Part shown: positions 26,379 through 35,180 of the stretch, in pieces
How positions within the stretch are numbered: position 1 is the stretch's first letter
Layout of the letters: every line of letters begins with the position of its first letter
DNA from: Streptomyces cellulosae
Lineage (GTDB): Bacteria > Actinomycetota > Actinomycetes > Streptomycetales > Streptomycetaceae
NCBI RefSeq assembly: GCF_000721105.1
Contig: NZ_JOEV01000017.1
Span: 1 to 64,000 of the forward strand
DNA: 64,000 nucleotides
Reading direction: 5' to 3'
Notes under the pieces: generated by a model
The model's database searches: none
Told to the model about the DNA's origin: nothing
What the model saw: the letters and a program-made list of their open reading frames with translations, nothing else
Position numbers and translations under genes: made by a program

Positions 26379-29300
26379 TGCACTATCGCATCCTCGGCAC
26401 CACCCAGGCATTCCGTCCCGACGGTACGACCGTCCCGGTCGGCGGAGCGCGGCTGCGCGCGCTGCTGACCGTGCTCGCCCTGCGGCCAGGCCGCCCCGTC
26501 CCCGCGAGCCTCCTGGTGGACGAGGTGTGGGACGGCGACCCGCCCGCCGACGCGACGGGCGCCCTGCAGGCGCTGGTGGGCCGGCTGCGCCGGACGCTCG
26601 GCGCGGACGCGGTCGCCTCGACGGACGGCGGCTACCGCCTCACCGCCGCGCCGGACGACATCGATCTGCACCGCTTCGAGCGGCTGGCCGGCGACGGCAC
26701 CCGCGCGCTGGCAGACGACGATCCCGAGAAGGCGGCCGGCGTCCTCGACGACGCCCTCGCCCTGTGGCTCGGCCCCGCCCTCGCCGACCTCCCCGACCGC
26801 ACCGCCGAGGCGGCCCGCTGGGAGACCCGGCGCCTCGACGTGCTGCGCGCCCGCCACACCGCCGCTCTCGCCCTCGGCCACGCCGACCAGTCCCTGCCCG
26901 AGCTGACCGCCCTGTGCGACGCCCACCCGCTCGACGAGTCCCTCCAGACCCTCCGCCTGCGCGCCCTGCGCGACACGGGCCGCACAGCCCAGGCCCTGGC
27001 CGCGTACGAGGACGTACGGCAGTTGCTGGCAGAGCGGCTCGGGGCGGACCCGGGGCCCGAACTGCGAGCCCTGCACGGCGAGTTGCTGCATGCCCCGTCG
27101 GATCGCAACGGCGCCCCTCACGCCCCGTCGGCTTCCGGTCCCGGCCCGCACGCCCCGACCGCGCCCGCTCCCCGCTCGCATGCCCCCTCGGGTCCCGACC
27201 GCGGCCCGCACGTCCCGACCGCTCCCCACCCCGCCGCGCCCACCGCCCCGGCCACCCCCGCACCCCCACCCCCCGGCAACCTCCGCGCCCGCCTGACCTC
27301 CTTCATCGGCCGGGAGGCCGATATCGACGCCATCCGGGGTGACCTGGCGGCGGCCCGGCTCGTGACGTTGCTCGGTCCCGGTGGGGCCGGCAAGACGCGG
27401 TTGTCGCAGGAGGCCGCCGAGGCCGTGCGGGACGCGGCGCGGGACGGGGTCTGGCTGGCCGAACTCGCGCCCGTCGACGACCCGGACGCCGTACCGGAGG
27501 CCGTGCTGACCGCCGTAGGGGCCCGCGAGACCGTGTTGTACGGCGCCGGCGCCGAGGCGATGCGGGCCGGGACCGAGCGGCACAACGACCCGGTCGAGCG
27601 GCTGGCGGAGCACTGCGGCAGGCGCCGGATGCTGATCATCCTGGACAACTGCGAGCACGTCGTCGACGCGGCGGCCCGGCTCGTGGAGGAGCTGCTGGAG
27701 CGCTGTCCGGGACTGACGGTGCTGGCCACGAGTCGTGAACCCCTCGGCGTACCGGGGGAGTTGCTGCGGCCCGTGGAGCCGCTGCCCGAACCGGTCGCGC
27801 TGCGGCTGCTCGCGGAGCGGGGCGCGGCGGCCCGCCCGGGCTTCACGACCCAGGACGATCCGGAGGCCTGTGCGGAGATCTGTCGGCGCCTCGACGGTCT
27901 GCCCCTCGCGATCGAGCTCGCCGCCGCCCGGTTAAGGATGCTGACGCCCCGGCAGATAGCCGACCGGCTCGACGACCGGTTCCGTCTGCTCACTTCCGGC
28001 AGCCGTACCGTCCTGCCCCGTCAGCAGACGCTCAGGGCCGTCGTCGACTGGTCCTGGGAGCTGCTGGACGAGGACGAACGGGATGTGCTGCGGCGGCTCT
28101 CGGTGTTCGCGGGCGGCTGCGACCTCGCCGCCGCGGAGGCCGTCTGCGGCCCCACCGTGCTGGACGCCCTCGGCTCCCTGGTCGACAAGTCCCTGGTGGT
28201 CGCGGCGCCTTCGGGCGACGGTGAGATGCGCTACCGGCTCCTCGAAACCGTCGCCGAGTACGCGCGCGAACGGCTCGACGAGACCGGCCGTCGCGCCGAG
28301 GCCGAGCGCGCCCACCTCACCTACTACCGCGAACTGGCCCGTACCACCGACCCGTTGCTGCGCGGCCCTGGCCAACTCGCCGCCGTCGAACGGCTGGAGC
28401 GCGAGTACGAGAACCTCCGCACCGCCCTGCGGCACGCCGTCGCCGAGCGCGACGAGCAGGAAGGCATCTGCCTCGTGCTGTCGCTGGCCTGGTACTGGCA
28501 GATGCGCGACGCACGCATCGAGGCGCGCAACTGGTGCGTCGAGGTGATGGCCCTCGGCCCCGACCCGTACACCGCACCCGTCCGCAAGGCCGCCCCGGTC
28601 TGGGGGCGCTGCACCGACGTTCCGCCCCCACTCACCGGAGAACTCCTCGCCGAGGCCCGGCGCGGTGTCCACCTCGCCCATCTGGCCTGCATGGACACGG
28701 AGTTGGCGGCCTGGGAGTCACCGCGGGCGAAGGAGAAGCTGCGACTCATCACGGAGGTCTACGAACCCGGCCTCCCGCAGACCTGCCGCACGCCCGGCAT
28801 GCTCTGGTTCTACGCGGTGCTGCTGACCGGCAAGGTGGACCGGCTGCCCGAGATCCTCGACGCCGCCGTCCGCACCTGCCGCTCCACCCCCGCCATGGAC
28901 TGGGAGCTGGCCTCCATCCTCCAGCTGCGGGCCAACATCCTCGCCAACCGCAGCGACTGGGCGGGTGACGCGACCCGCGACGCCGACGAGTCGCTGGAGA
29001 TCTTCCACCGGCTCGGCGACGTCTGGGGAATGGCCGAGGCGCTCTCCGCGCGCGGCGAGGCCCGGGAACGTACAGGCGAGTACCTGCTCGCCGCCGCCGA
29101 CTACGAGGCGGCGATCGAGCACGCCGAGCGCCTCGGCGCCCGCGCCCAGATCGCGGTGCTGGGCGCCCGGCTCGGCGGCGCGCTCTTGGAGGCGGGCGAG
29201 ACCGAGCGGGGCGAACGGATTCTGCGCGAGGTGCTGGAGCAGCCGATCGGCTCCGGCGGTCAGGCGCTGCCCGCCGCCCGGATGTTCCTCGCGGGCCGGC

Positions 29301-29773
29301 TCGCCGTGACCGGCCGGATCCCGGAGGCGCGCGAGCAACTGCGTCTGGTGCGCGAGGACTTCAAGATCGTCAACTTCGTCGTCTTCGACGCGTTCGTCAC
29401 CGGCTCGGAAGCCTGGGTGGAGGCGGTCGACGGCCACTACGAGGAGTCCCTCGACAAGGTCCGGCGGGCGATCCGGATGGCCGACGACCCGCTGGCCGAG
29501 GCCATCGGCCCGCACATGCGCCCGCTCTACCTGGGCGTCGCCGCGCTCGGCCTCGCCGAGGTCGACGGCGGCCGCCGGGCCCGTGACGGCGCCCGCTGCG
29601 TCGGCGCCGCGCGGGCGCTGCTGCCGGCCGGGCACGTCGTGACATCTCTGGAGCGCGAGGTGTACGGCCGCGCCGAGCGGCACCTGCGCGGCGCGCTCGG
29701 CGACGAGGCCTACGAGGAGGCATACGCGGAGGGCGGTGGCCTCTCCTCCGCGGAGGTCACCGCCCTGGTCTGA
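26378..29773 (+). CDS. AfsR/SARP-like transcriptional regulator with NB-ARC-type ATPase and TPR-like repeats
   Basis: About 1,131 aa. Order: OmpR-type winged helix (HYRILGTTQAF...LLVDEVWDGDPP, ~1-90), bacterial transcriptional activation domain BTAD (~95-240), a Pro/Ala/His-rich linker with repeated HAPS/HAPT, a STAND ATPase with Walker A LLGPGGAGKT and Walker B MLIILDNCEHV, the helical LLTSGSRTVLPRQQTLRAVVDWSW segment, and a TPR-like C-terminal half. STAND regulators switch on target genes upon ligand-triggered ATP binding. No antibiotic cluster is nearby; the adjacent two-gene ABC exporter (opposite strand) may be a target. Confidence 0.9.
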   Translation: MHYRILGTTQAFRPDGTTVPVGGARLRALLTVLALRPGRPVPASLLVDEVWDGDPPADATGALQALVGRLRRTLGADAVASTDGGYRLTAAPDDIDLHRFERLAGDGTRALADDDPEKAAGVLDDALALWLGPALADLPDRTAEAARWETRRLDVLRARHTAALALGHADQSLPELTALCDAHPLDESLQTLRLRALRDTGRTAQALAAYEDVRQLLAERLGADPGPELRALHGELLHAPSDRNGAPHAPSASGPGPHAPTAPAPRSHAPSGPDRGPHVPTAPHPAAPTAPATPAPPPPGNLRARLTSFIGREADIDAIRGDLAAARLVTLLGPGGAGKTRLSQEAAEAVRDAARDGVWLAELAPVDDPDAVPEAVLTAVGARETVLYGAGAEAMRAGTERHNDPVERLAEHCGRRRMLIILDNCEHVVDAAARLVEELLERCPGLTVLATSREPLGVPGELLRPVEPLPEPVALRLLAERGAAARPGFTTQDDPEACAEICRRLDGLPLAIELAAARLRMLTPRQIADRLDDRFRLLTSGSRTVLPRQQTLRAVVDWSWELLDEDERDVLRRLSVFAGGCDLAAAEAVCGPTVLDALGSLVDKSLVVAAPSGDGEMRYRLLETVAEYARERLDETGRRAEAERAHLTYYRELARTTDPLLRGPGQLAAVERLEREYENLRTALRHAVAERDEQEGICLVLSLAWYWQMRDARIEARNWCVEVMALGPDPYTAPVRKAAPVWGRCTDVPPPLTGELLAEARRGVHLAHLACMDTELAAWESPRAKEKLRLITEVYEPGLPQTCRTPGMLWFYAVLLTGKVDRLPEILDAAVRTCRSTPAMDWELASILQLRANILANRSDWAGDATRDADESLEIFHRLGDVWGMAEALSARGEARERTGEYLLAAADYEAAIEHAERLGARAQIAVLGARLGGALLEAGETERGERILREVLEQPIGSGGQALPAARMFLAGRLAVTGRIPEAREQLRLVREDFKIVNFVVFDAFVTGSEAWVEAVDGHYEESLDKVRRAIRMADDPLAEAIGPHMRPLYLGVAALGLAEVDGGRRARDGARCVGAARALLPAGHVVTSLEREVYGRAERHLRGALGDEAYEEAYAEGGGLSSAEVTALV

Positions 29774-29873
29774 CGCGCACCGGCGTGTCGTAGGCACTGA
29801 TGTGTCGTACGCGGCCGGCATGTCCTACGCACCGGCATGTCGCGTACGCACCGGCCTGCCGTACGCCGGCGCG
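29774..29873. repeat. Degenerate CGTACGCACCGGCATGTC repeats between convergent genes
   Basis: The 100-bp gap between the regulator and the ABC permease is filled by four to five variants of a ~20-nt unit built on GTACGCACCGGC and TGTCGTA. They resemble the repeat family at 12.4-12.7 kb in style. No gene or classical terminator is visible. Confidence 0.6.
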
Positions 29874-30710
29874 TCAGCTCTTCGTACGGAACTTGTGGAT
29901 GGCGACCGGCGCCATCACCGCCGTGATCGCCACCGACCAGGCGATCGTCACCCACAGGTCGTGCGCGACCGGGCCGCCCACCATCAGTCCGCGGGCCGCG
30001 TCGGCCAGCGTGGACAGCGGGTTGTAGTCGGTGAAGGCCTGCAGCCAGCCGGGCATCGACTGGGTCGGCGCGAAGATCGACGAGCCGAACTGGAGCGGGA
30101 ACAGCACCAGGAAGCCCATCGCCTGCACGGACTGCGCGCTCTTCATGACCACGCCCAGGGTGAGGAACACCCACATGATCGACGAGGCGAACAGCGCGGA
30201 CAGACCCACGGTCGCGAACAGACCGGGCCAGTCGGTGATGTCGAAACCGACCAGGACGGCGACGATCATCAGCACGGTGGTCGCGAACAGCATCCGCCCG
30301 AGCTCCACCGCGATCTTCGCGAACAGCACCGAGCCGCGTCCGATCGGCAGGGACCGGAAGCGGTCCATGACACCGGAGTTGAAGTCCTGACTGAAGCCGG
30401 TGCCGACGCCCTGGGACATCGTCATGGCCATCATCGCCAGCATGCCGGGGATCACGTACTGCACGTACGCGTCCTGCCCGCCGCCGAGGGACTGCCCGAT
30501 CGAGCCGCCGAAGACGAACACGAACAGGAGGGTGAAGACGACCGGCATGAGCAGGGCGTCGAACATCGACTCAGGGTCCTGCCGGATCCACAGCAGGTTG
30601 CGGCGGATCAGGGCCCCGGTGTGGCGCAGGTGCCCGCGCAGCGTGATACGGGCGTCTCCCGTGAGGTCGGCTCCCGTGAGGTCGGGGACGGTTGCGGTGG
30701 TGGCACTCAT
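29874..30710 (-). CDS. ABC-2 type export permease (DrrB-like)
   Basis: A 278-aa six-helix membrane subunit of a drug/lipid-type ABC exporter. The ABC-2 signature is visible: RQDPESMFDALLMPVVFTLLFVFVFGG near the first helix, and FSQDFNSGVMDRFRSLPIGRGSVLFAKI after the second. Its ATG overlaps the ATPase stop codon as ATGA (30707-30710), so translation is coupled and stoichiometric. Works with the upstream ATPase. Confidence 0.93.
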   Translation of the reverse strand: MSATTATVPDLTGADLTGDARITLRGHLRHTGALIRRNLLWIRQDPESMFDALLMPVVFTLLFVFVFGGSIGQSLGGGQDAYVQYVIPGMLAMMAMTMSQGVGTGFSQDFNSGVMDRFRSLPIGRGSVLFAKIAVELGRMLFATTVLMIVAVLVGFDITDWPGLFATVGLSALFASSIMWVFLTLGVVMKSAQSVQAMGFLVLFPLQFGSSIFAPTQSMPGWLQAFTDYNPLSTLADAARGLMVGGPVAHDLWVTIAWSVAITAVMAPVAIHKFRTKS

Positions 30711-31741
30711 ACGACGGCCTCCTGGCGTTCGGCGGCGGACTCGGCGGGCGTGGCGTCCTGCGGGGCACTGGCGCGGTGGCCGGTGAGGGACAGGAACACC
30801 TCGTCCAGGCTGGGCAGTTCGGTGGTGATGGAGGAGAGCGTGATGCCGCGCGCGGTGACCGCGCCGACCACGGCGGTCAGTTGCTCGTCGCTGAGGATCG
30901 GAACCAGGACGGCACCGCGCTCGGCGTCGAGGGTGGTGGTGGCGAGCCCGGTGATGCCCAGCTCGTCCAACGCGTCGGCGAGGGGCCGCAGCTGCAGCGG
31001 ATCGGCCGGCCTGACCCGCAGGGTCCGCCCCCCGACCTTCGCCTTCAGCTCCTCGATGGCGCCGCCCGCGATCACCTTGCCGCGGTCGACGACGGTCAAC
31101 TCGGAGGCCAGCTGCTCGGCCTCCTCCATGTACTGGGTGGTGAGCAGCACGGTGACCCCCTCGCCGACCATCCGCTTGACCTCGTCCCACACCTCGTTGC
31201 GGGTGCGGGGGTCGAGGCCGGTGGTGGGCTCGTCGAGGAACAGCACGGAGGGCCGGCCGATCATCGAGGCGGCCAGGTCGAGCCGCCGTCGCATACCGCC
31301 GGAGTACGTCGACGCCGGGCGCTTGGCCGCGTCGGTGAGCGAGAAACGCTCCAGCAGTTCGTCGGCGCGGGCGCGGGCCGCCTTGCGGGGCAGGTCGAGC
31401 AGCCGTCCGATCATGTACAGGTTCTCCCAGCCGGGGAGCTTCTCGTCCACGGAGGCGTACTGGCCGGTGAGTCCGATCACCCGCCGCAACTGCCGGGGCT
31501 GCCGTACGACGTCGTAGCCGGCGACGGTCGCCTGCCCGGCGTCGGGCTGGATCAGGCTGGACAGGATCCGCACGAGGGTGGTCTTCCCGGCCCCGTTCGG
31601 CCCGAGGACCCCCATCACGGTGCCCTCCCGCACCTCCAGGTCGACCCCGTCCAGCGCCTTGGTCTCCCCGTAGTGCTTGACCAGTCCCCGCACGGTCACG
31701 GCGCTGCCCGCGCCACTGGGGTTCTTGTCGATTCGCGTCAT
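30707..31741 (-). CDS. ABC exporter ATP-binding protein (DrrA-like)
   Basis: A 344-aa ATPase. Walker A is GPNGAGKTT, the ABC signature is YSGGMRRRLDL, Walker B is VLFLDEPTTGLDPRTRNE, and the C-terminal ~100 residues form the DrrA-type extension. The start is ATG 31741; the frame extends 49 codons upstream without coding character. CACCGT (complement of 31749-31754) ends 7 nt before the start, a probable leaderless promoter. Substrate unknown. Confidence 0.93.
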   Translation of the reverse strand: MTRIDKNPSGAGSAVTVRGLVKHYGETKALDGVDLEVREGTVMGVLGPNGAGKTTLVRILSSLIQPDAGQATVAGYDVVRQPRQLRRVIGLTGQYASVDEKLPGWENLYMIGRLLDLPRKAARARADELLERFSLTDAAKRPASTYSGGMRRRLDLAASMIGRPSVLFLDEPTTGLDPRTRNEVWDEVKRMVGEGVTVLLTTQYMEEAEQLASELTVVDRGKVIAGGAIEELKAKVGGRTLRVRPADPLQLRPLADALDELGITGLATTTLDAERGAVLVPILSDEQLTAVVGAVTARGITLSSITTELPSLDEVFLSLTGHRASAPQDATPAESAAERQEAVV

Positions 31742-31996
31742 GCCGACGACGGTGTCAGGCCCCACCGACAAACGACCGACACCGCGCCGACACCCGCCTG
31801 CAGGGCGCCGACAGCTCCCTGCGGGGCACCGGCGGACCGACAGCGGGTACGACTCCCGCCGGGGGTTCCGCCCCGTGTGCCCGCACACGAACGGCCCGCC
31901 GGAAGCTGTCCTTCCGACGGGCCGCCGCGCCGTGTCGGCGCTCGACGGAACAGGCCTGGTCCACCGGCCGCTCGCTCAGGCCGTCAGCTCTTCGGG

Positions 31997-33358
31997 TCAG
32001 TCACCGGTCCGCGGCAGCAGAGAGACGATCTTGCTGCCGTTACGGGCGACCAGTACGTCCTCGTAGAGCAGGAGTTGGGGCGAGTCCCTGAAGCCGGGGC
32101 CCGGCTCGGCGGTGTCGACGTGAGCGTGCCAGACCTGCTCGCCCGTGCGCAGATCGAGTCCGGACAGGTCTCCGGTCGGGTCGAAGAAGTACACGACCCC
32201 CTGCCGCTCCGACACCACGGGAGACGCGATGCTCTGCATCGTGTTCTTGCCGGGCACCTTGATCCCCGCTGGACGGTTCCACAGGGTCTTTCCCGTGGCG
32301 AGCGAGTAGGCCGAGGCCTTGCCCTGCCGGGAAACGGAGATCAGACGATCACCGACGATCTCCGATGCGGCCACTTCCCCCTCGACCCGATAGGGGTGTG
32401 AGGTCTGCTGCCCGGAGCCGTTGACGGTGGTCAGCCGCAAGTCCTTGCCGGCCGCGTCCTTCGCTGCGATCAGGACCATCTGGCCCTGCGAGGTCCCGAG
32501 GAGCTCCTGCCTGCCGGGGACGGTCATGACCTTCGTGGCGTTTCCGGTGGCGGGATCGAGACGGAGGACGTCGGTGTCGTCCGGCTCCTCGGCGTCCCGT
32601 GTGCACAGGAGGTAGGGCACGCCGCTCAGCACCGCCCGTTGGCACACGGTGCCCTTGTCCCAGGTGTGACGCCACTTCTCCTTGCCGGTCAGCGGATCGA
32701 GGGCGGACATCGTACGAACCGACGGGGTGTTCGCCAGCACCGCGCCGTCGATGAGCATGGCGGCCTGCTCGGTGCGGTCGTCCTGCGGCATCTCGACCGC
32801 CCACAGGACATCGCCGGTGCCGGCGTCCACCGCCATCAGGTCGGTACCGCCGCTGTAGTCCCCGCTCGGAAGGTTCTCCGCGGTGTGGTTGCGGTAGGCG
32901 TAGACCACCCCGTCGCGCGCGGCGAACGGGTGGTCGATCCCGTCGCCTTCGCGATTGACCTTGACGGTCCACAGCCGCTCGCCGGTGTTGGCGTCGAACT
33001 TGGCGACGTCGTACTTGGACCCGCCGCAGTACAGCGCGGAACCGTCCACCAGACAGCCCCGTTCGCCGGCGCCCGGGACGCCGCTCTGCCACGGCTTCCA
33101 GCCGTCCGGCGGAGTCGCCGGCGACGCCGCGGGCCGCACGGGCCGGTCCGGCTCGGCCGCACCACCGCCCCCGAAGCCCGCCACCGCCCCCACGGTGACC
33201 GCGGCGATGGCGACCGCCGCCCCCGCGGCCTGCGAGAAACGACGCCGGCTGCGCCGCCGCAGCACCTTCTGGACCAGGTCCCCCGGCGCCCGCACCCGGT
33301 CCAGGTCGACCGCGTGCAGCGTCTCCCGGACCTTCCTCTCCACCTGTTCCGTCGTCAT
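31997..33358 (-). CDS. Membrane-anchored PQQ-like beta-propeller protein, possible anti-sigma/sensor
   Basis: A 453-aa single-pass protein. Residues 1-40 are cytosolic (MTTEQVERKVRETLHAVDL, then a basic KVLRRRSRRR stop). One helix lies at ~43-63, followed by an extracytoplasmic PQQ-like beta-propeller with repeated blades: VAKFDANTGERLWTVKV, LMAVDAGTGDVLWAVEM, MSALDPLTGKEKWRHTW, SGLDLRTGEQVWHAHV. No catalytic residues are seen. Its ATG overlaps the sigma factor stop (ATGA, 33355-33358), so the two are made together. The topology suits a sensor that holds the sigma factor at the membrane, but the cytosolic part lacks a recognisable ZAS domain. Confidence 0.8.
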   Translation of the reverse strand: MTTEQVERKVRETLHAVDLDRVRAPGDLVQKVLRRRSRRRFSQAAGAAVAIAAVTVGAVAGFGGGGAAEPDRPVRPAASPATPPDGWKPWQSGVPGAGERGCLVDGSALYCGGSKYDVAKFDANTGERLWTVKVNREGDGIDHPFAARDGVVYAYRNHTAENLPSGDYSGGTDLMAVDAGTGDVLWAVEMPQDDRTEQAAMLIDGAVLANTPSVRTMSALDPLTGKEKWRHTWDKGTVCQRAVLSGVPYLLCTRDAEEPDDTDVLRLDPATGNATKVMTVPGRQELLGTSQGQMVLIAAKDAAGKDLRLTTVNGSGQQTSHPYRVEGEVAASEIVGDRLISVSRQGKASAYSLATGKTLWNRPAGIKVPGKNTMQSIASPVVSERQGVVYFFDPTGDLSGLDLRTGEQVWHAHVDTAEPGPGFRDSPQLLLYEDVLVARNGSKIVSLLPRTGD

Positions 33359-33906
33359 CCCTGGATCCCCTTCGGCGTGTAGCTGAGCGACTGGACCGGT
33401 TCCGCGGACCCTTCGGGCCCGAGCTCCGGTACGAGCGCCCGGAGTTTGGCGAGCGACCGGTGCGCGGTACTGCGCACCGTGCCGACCGGGCACCCCAGCA
33501 GCGCCGCGACCTCGGCCTCCGGCAGATCCTCGAAGTAGCGCAGCACGACCACGGCCCGCTGCCGCTTCGTCAGACGACCCAGCGCCGCCCACAGCGCGAT
33601 CCGCAGCTCGGAGTCCGCCCCGGCGTCGGTGTCCGTGCCGGACTCGGGCAGTACGGGCACCGTCGTCTCGGCACTGTGTCTGCGCAGCCGCCAGCGGTTG
33701 ACCTGCTGGCGGTACATGACCTGGCGGACATAGGCCTCGTGTTGCCCGATGTGCGCCCAGCGCCCGTAGGCCTTCATCAGCGCGATCTGCAGCAGGTCCT
33801 CCGCGGCATGCCGGTCCCCTCCGGTCAGCAGTACCGCGAGCCGCAGCAGCGCGGTGGAGCGCATCGCTACGAACTCCCGGAACTCGTCGTGATTCGAGGC
33901 CTTCAT
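33355..33906 (-). CDS. ECF RNA polymerase sigma factor, SigE-family (Streptomyces type)
   Basis: A 183-aa sigma factor. Region 2 is FREFVAMRSTALLRLAVLLTGGDRHAAEDLLQIALMKAYGRWAHIGQHEAYVRQVM. Region 4 is LWAALGRLTKRQRAVVVLRYFEDLPEAEVAALLGCPVGTVRSTAHRSLAKLR. This matches the group annotated as SigE-family ECF (ECF41/56-like in layout), usually paired with a membrane partner. AGGGGAGGG lies before ATG 33906. The next gene, the beta-propeller membrane protein, is coupled by a 4-nt overlap. Confidence 0.92.
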   Translation of the reverse strand: MKASNHDEFREFVAMRSTALLRLAVLLTGGDRHAAEDLLQIALMKAYGRWAHIGQHEAYVRQVMYRQQVNRWRLRRHSAETTVPVLPESGTDTDAGADSELRIALWAALGRLTKRQRAVVVLRYFEDLPEAEVAALLGCPVGTVRSTAHRSLAKLRALVPELGPEGSAEPVQSLSYTPKGIQG

Positions 33907-34028
33907 CGACCCTCCCCTTCTCGAACGATCACGACGCGGTGAGCCGCCCGCGGCTATCCCTCAGCGCGCGAGATTGTGTGTTCACACCAAGTCGAGGACG
34001 CGGTCGGCCGCACGGCCCGCACAACGGG

Positions 34029-34062
34029 GCAGCCCGCCGACGGGGGAAGATCGGCGGGCTGC
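34029..34062 (-). terminator. Intrinsic terminator after panB
   Basis: Perfect 12-bp GC-rich stem (GCAGCCCGCCGA 34029-34040 with TCGGCGGGCTGC 34051-34062), 10-nt loop, about 60 nt downstream of the panB stop codon. The remaining gap to the sigma factor start (33907-34028) contains the sigma promoter region and nothing else I recognise. Confidence 0.7.
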
Positions 34063-34121
34063 TGTGGTGCCGCAATGGCTCAGCTCGGCTCAGTGCGCCG
34101 AGTGGTCCTCCGAAAGGGAGC

Positions 34122-35000
34122 TCAGTGGACGGAGTGCTCATCCTGCGGGAACGTGCCACCGACGACGTCCTCCGCGAACGCCTTCGCCGCGTTCCCCATG
34201 ACCTCACGCAGATTCGCGTACTGCTTCACGAACTTCGGGACCCGGCCGCCGGTCAGCCCCAGCATGTCGGTCCACACCAGCACCTGCGCGTCCGTCTCGG
34301 GCCCGGCCCCGATCCCGACCGTCGGGATGTGCAGGACCCGGGTCACCTCGGCCGCCAGCTCCGCCGGAACGAGTTCGAGGACCACCGCGAACGCTCCCGC
34401 GTCCTGGACGGACTTCGCGTCCCGCAGCAGCTGCTGGGCCGCCTCCTCGCCGCGCCCCTGGACGCGGTAGCCCATGGCGTTCACGGACTGGGGGGTGAGG
34501 CCGATGTGGGCCATCACCGGGATCCCGGACTCGACCAGCAGCTCGATCTGCCGGTGCGAGCGCTCCCCGCCCTCCAGCTTGACCGCGCCGACCCCGGCCT
34601 CCTTCACCAGCCGGGTCGCCGAGCGCAGCGCCTGCACCGGGCCCTCCTGGTACGAGCCGAAGGGCAGGTCGCCGACGATGAGGGCGCGGCTCGTGCCCCG
34701 TACGACGGCCGCCGACAGCATCGTCATCTCGTCGAGCGTGACGGGTACGGTGGTCTCGTACCCCAGGTGACAGTTGCCCGCGGAGTCCCCGACGAGCATG
34801 ACCGGGATGCCGGCCTCGTCGAAGACGGACGCGGTCATCGCGTCGTACGCGGTGAGCATGGGCCACTTCTCGCCGCGCTCCTTGGCGGCGGCGATGTCGC
34901 GGACGGTGATACGGCGGGTGCCCTTACCCCCGTACAGCGTCTTGCTGCTGCCGTCGGGGGTGCTGTTCCGCAGGGGCTGGGCAGCCGAGAGCTGCGTCAT
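34122..35000 (-). CDS. panB: 3-methyl-2-oxobutanoate hydroxymethyltransferase
   Basis: A 292-aa enzyme that makes ketopantoate from 2-oxoisovalerate and 5,10-methylene-THF, first step of pantothenate/CoA synthesis. Highly conserved: LTAYDAMTASVFDEAGIPVMLVGDSAGN (metal Asp), VKLEGGERSHRQI, AHIGLTPQSVNAMGYRVQGR, and the catalytic Glu in VLELVPAELA. ATG 35000 is chosen because GAAGGAG lies just before it. An in-frame ATG at 35021 has no ribosome site. Ends with the usual AEDVVGGTFPQDEHSVH. Confidence 0.97.
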   Translation of the reverse strand: MTQLSAAQPLRNSTPDGSSKTLYGGKGTRRITVRDIAAAKERGEKWPMLTAYDAMTASVFDEAGIPVMLVGDSAGNCHLGYETTVPVTLDEMTMLSAAVVRGTSRALIVGDLPFGSYQEGPVQALRSATRLVKEAGVGAVKLEGGERSHRQIELLVESGIPVMAHIGLTPQSVNAMGYRVQGRGEEAAQQLLRDAKSVQDAGAFAVVLELVPAELAAEVTRVLHIPTVGIGAGPETDAQVLVWTDMLGLTGGRVPKFVKQYANLREVMGNAAKAFAEDVVGGTFPQDEHSVH

Positions 35001-35136
35001 GGCAACGGCTCCTTCAGTCATCTCGAGGCGCCCTGACGGCGTCCCCGGATCGTCTCCATGGTGGCACCTCGTGCCAGTGACGGCTAGGGGAGGTCGCTGT
35101 GATCGAGGCCGCGTAAGGACTGAGTAAAGGATTTAC

Positions 35137-35157
35137 GATACGAGACGGTCTCGTATC
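35137..35157. promoter_or_regulatory. Perfect TetR-type operator over the exporter promoter
   Basis: GATACGAGAC-G-GTCTCGTATC, a perfect 10-bp inverted repeat. It sits 10 nt upstream of the -10 TAGTCT (35168-35173) of the exporter gene, overlapping the -35 position. The TetR gene downstream of the exporter (36867) is the obvious binder. Confidence 0.85.
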
Positions 35158-35180
35158 TTATTTGTCCTAGTCTCGGAACC

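Noticed and set aside
34020..34120. Possible tRNA or small RNA between the sigma gene and panB
   Set aside because: The stem is a plain terminator hairpin; no D, anticodon and T arms could be folded.
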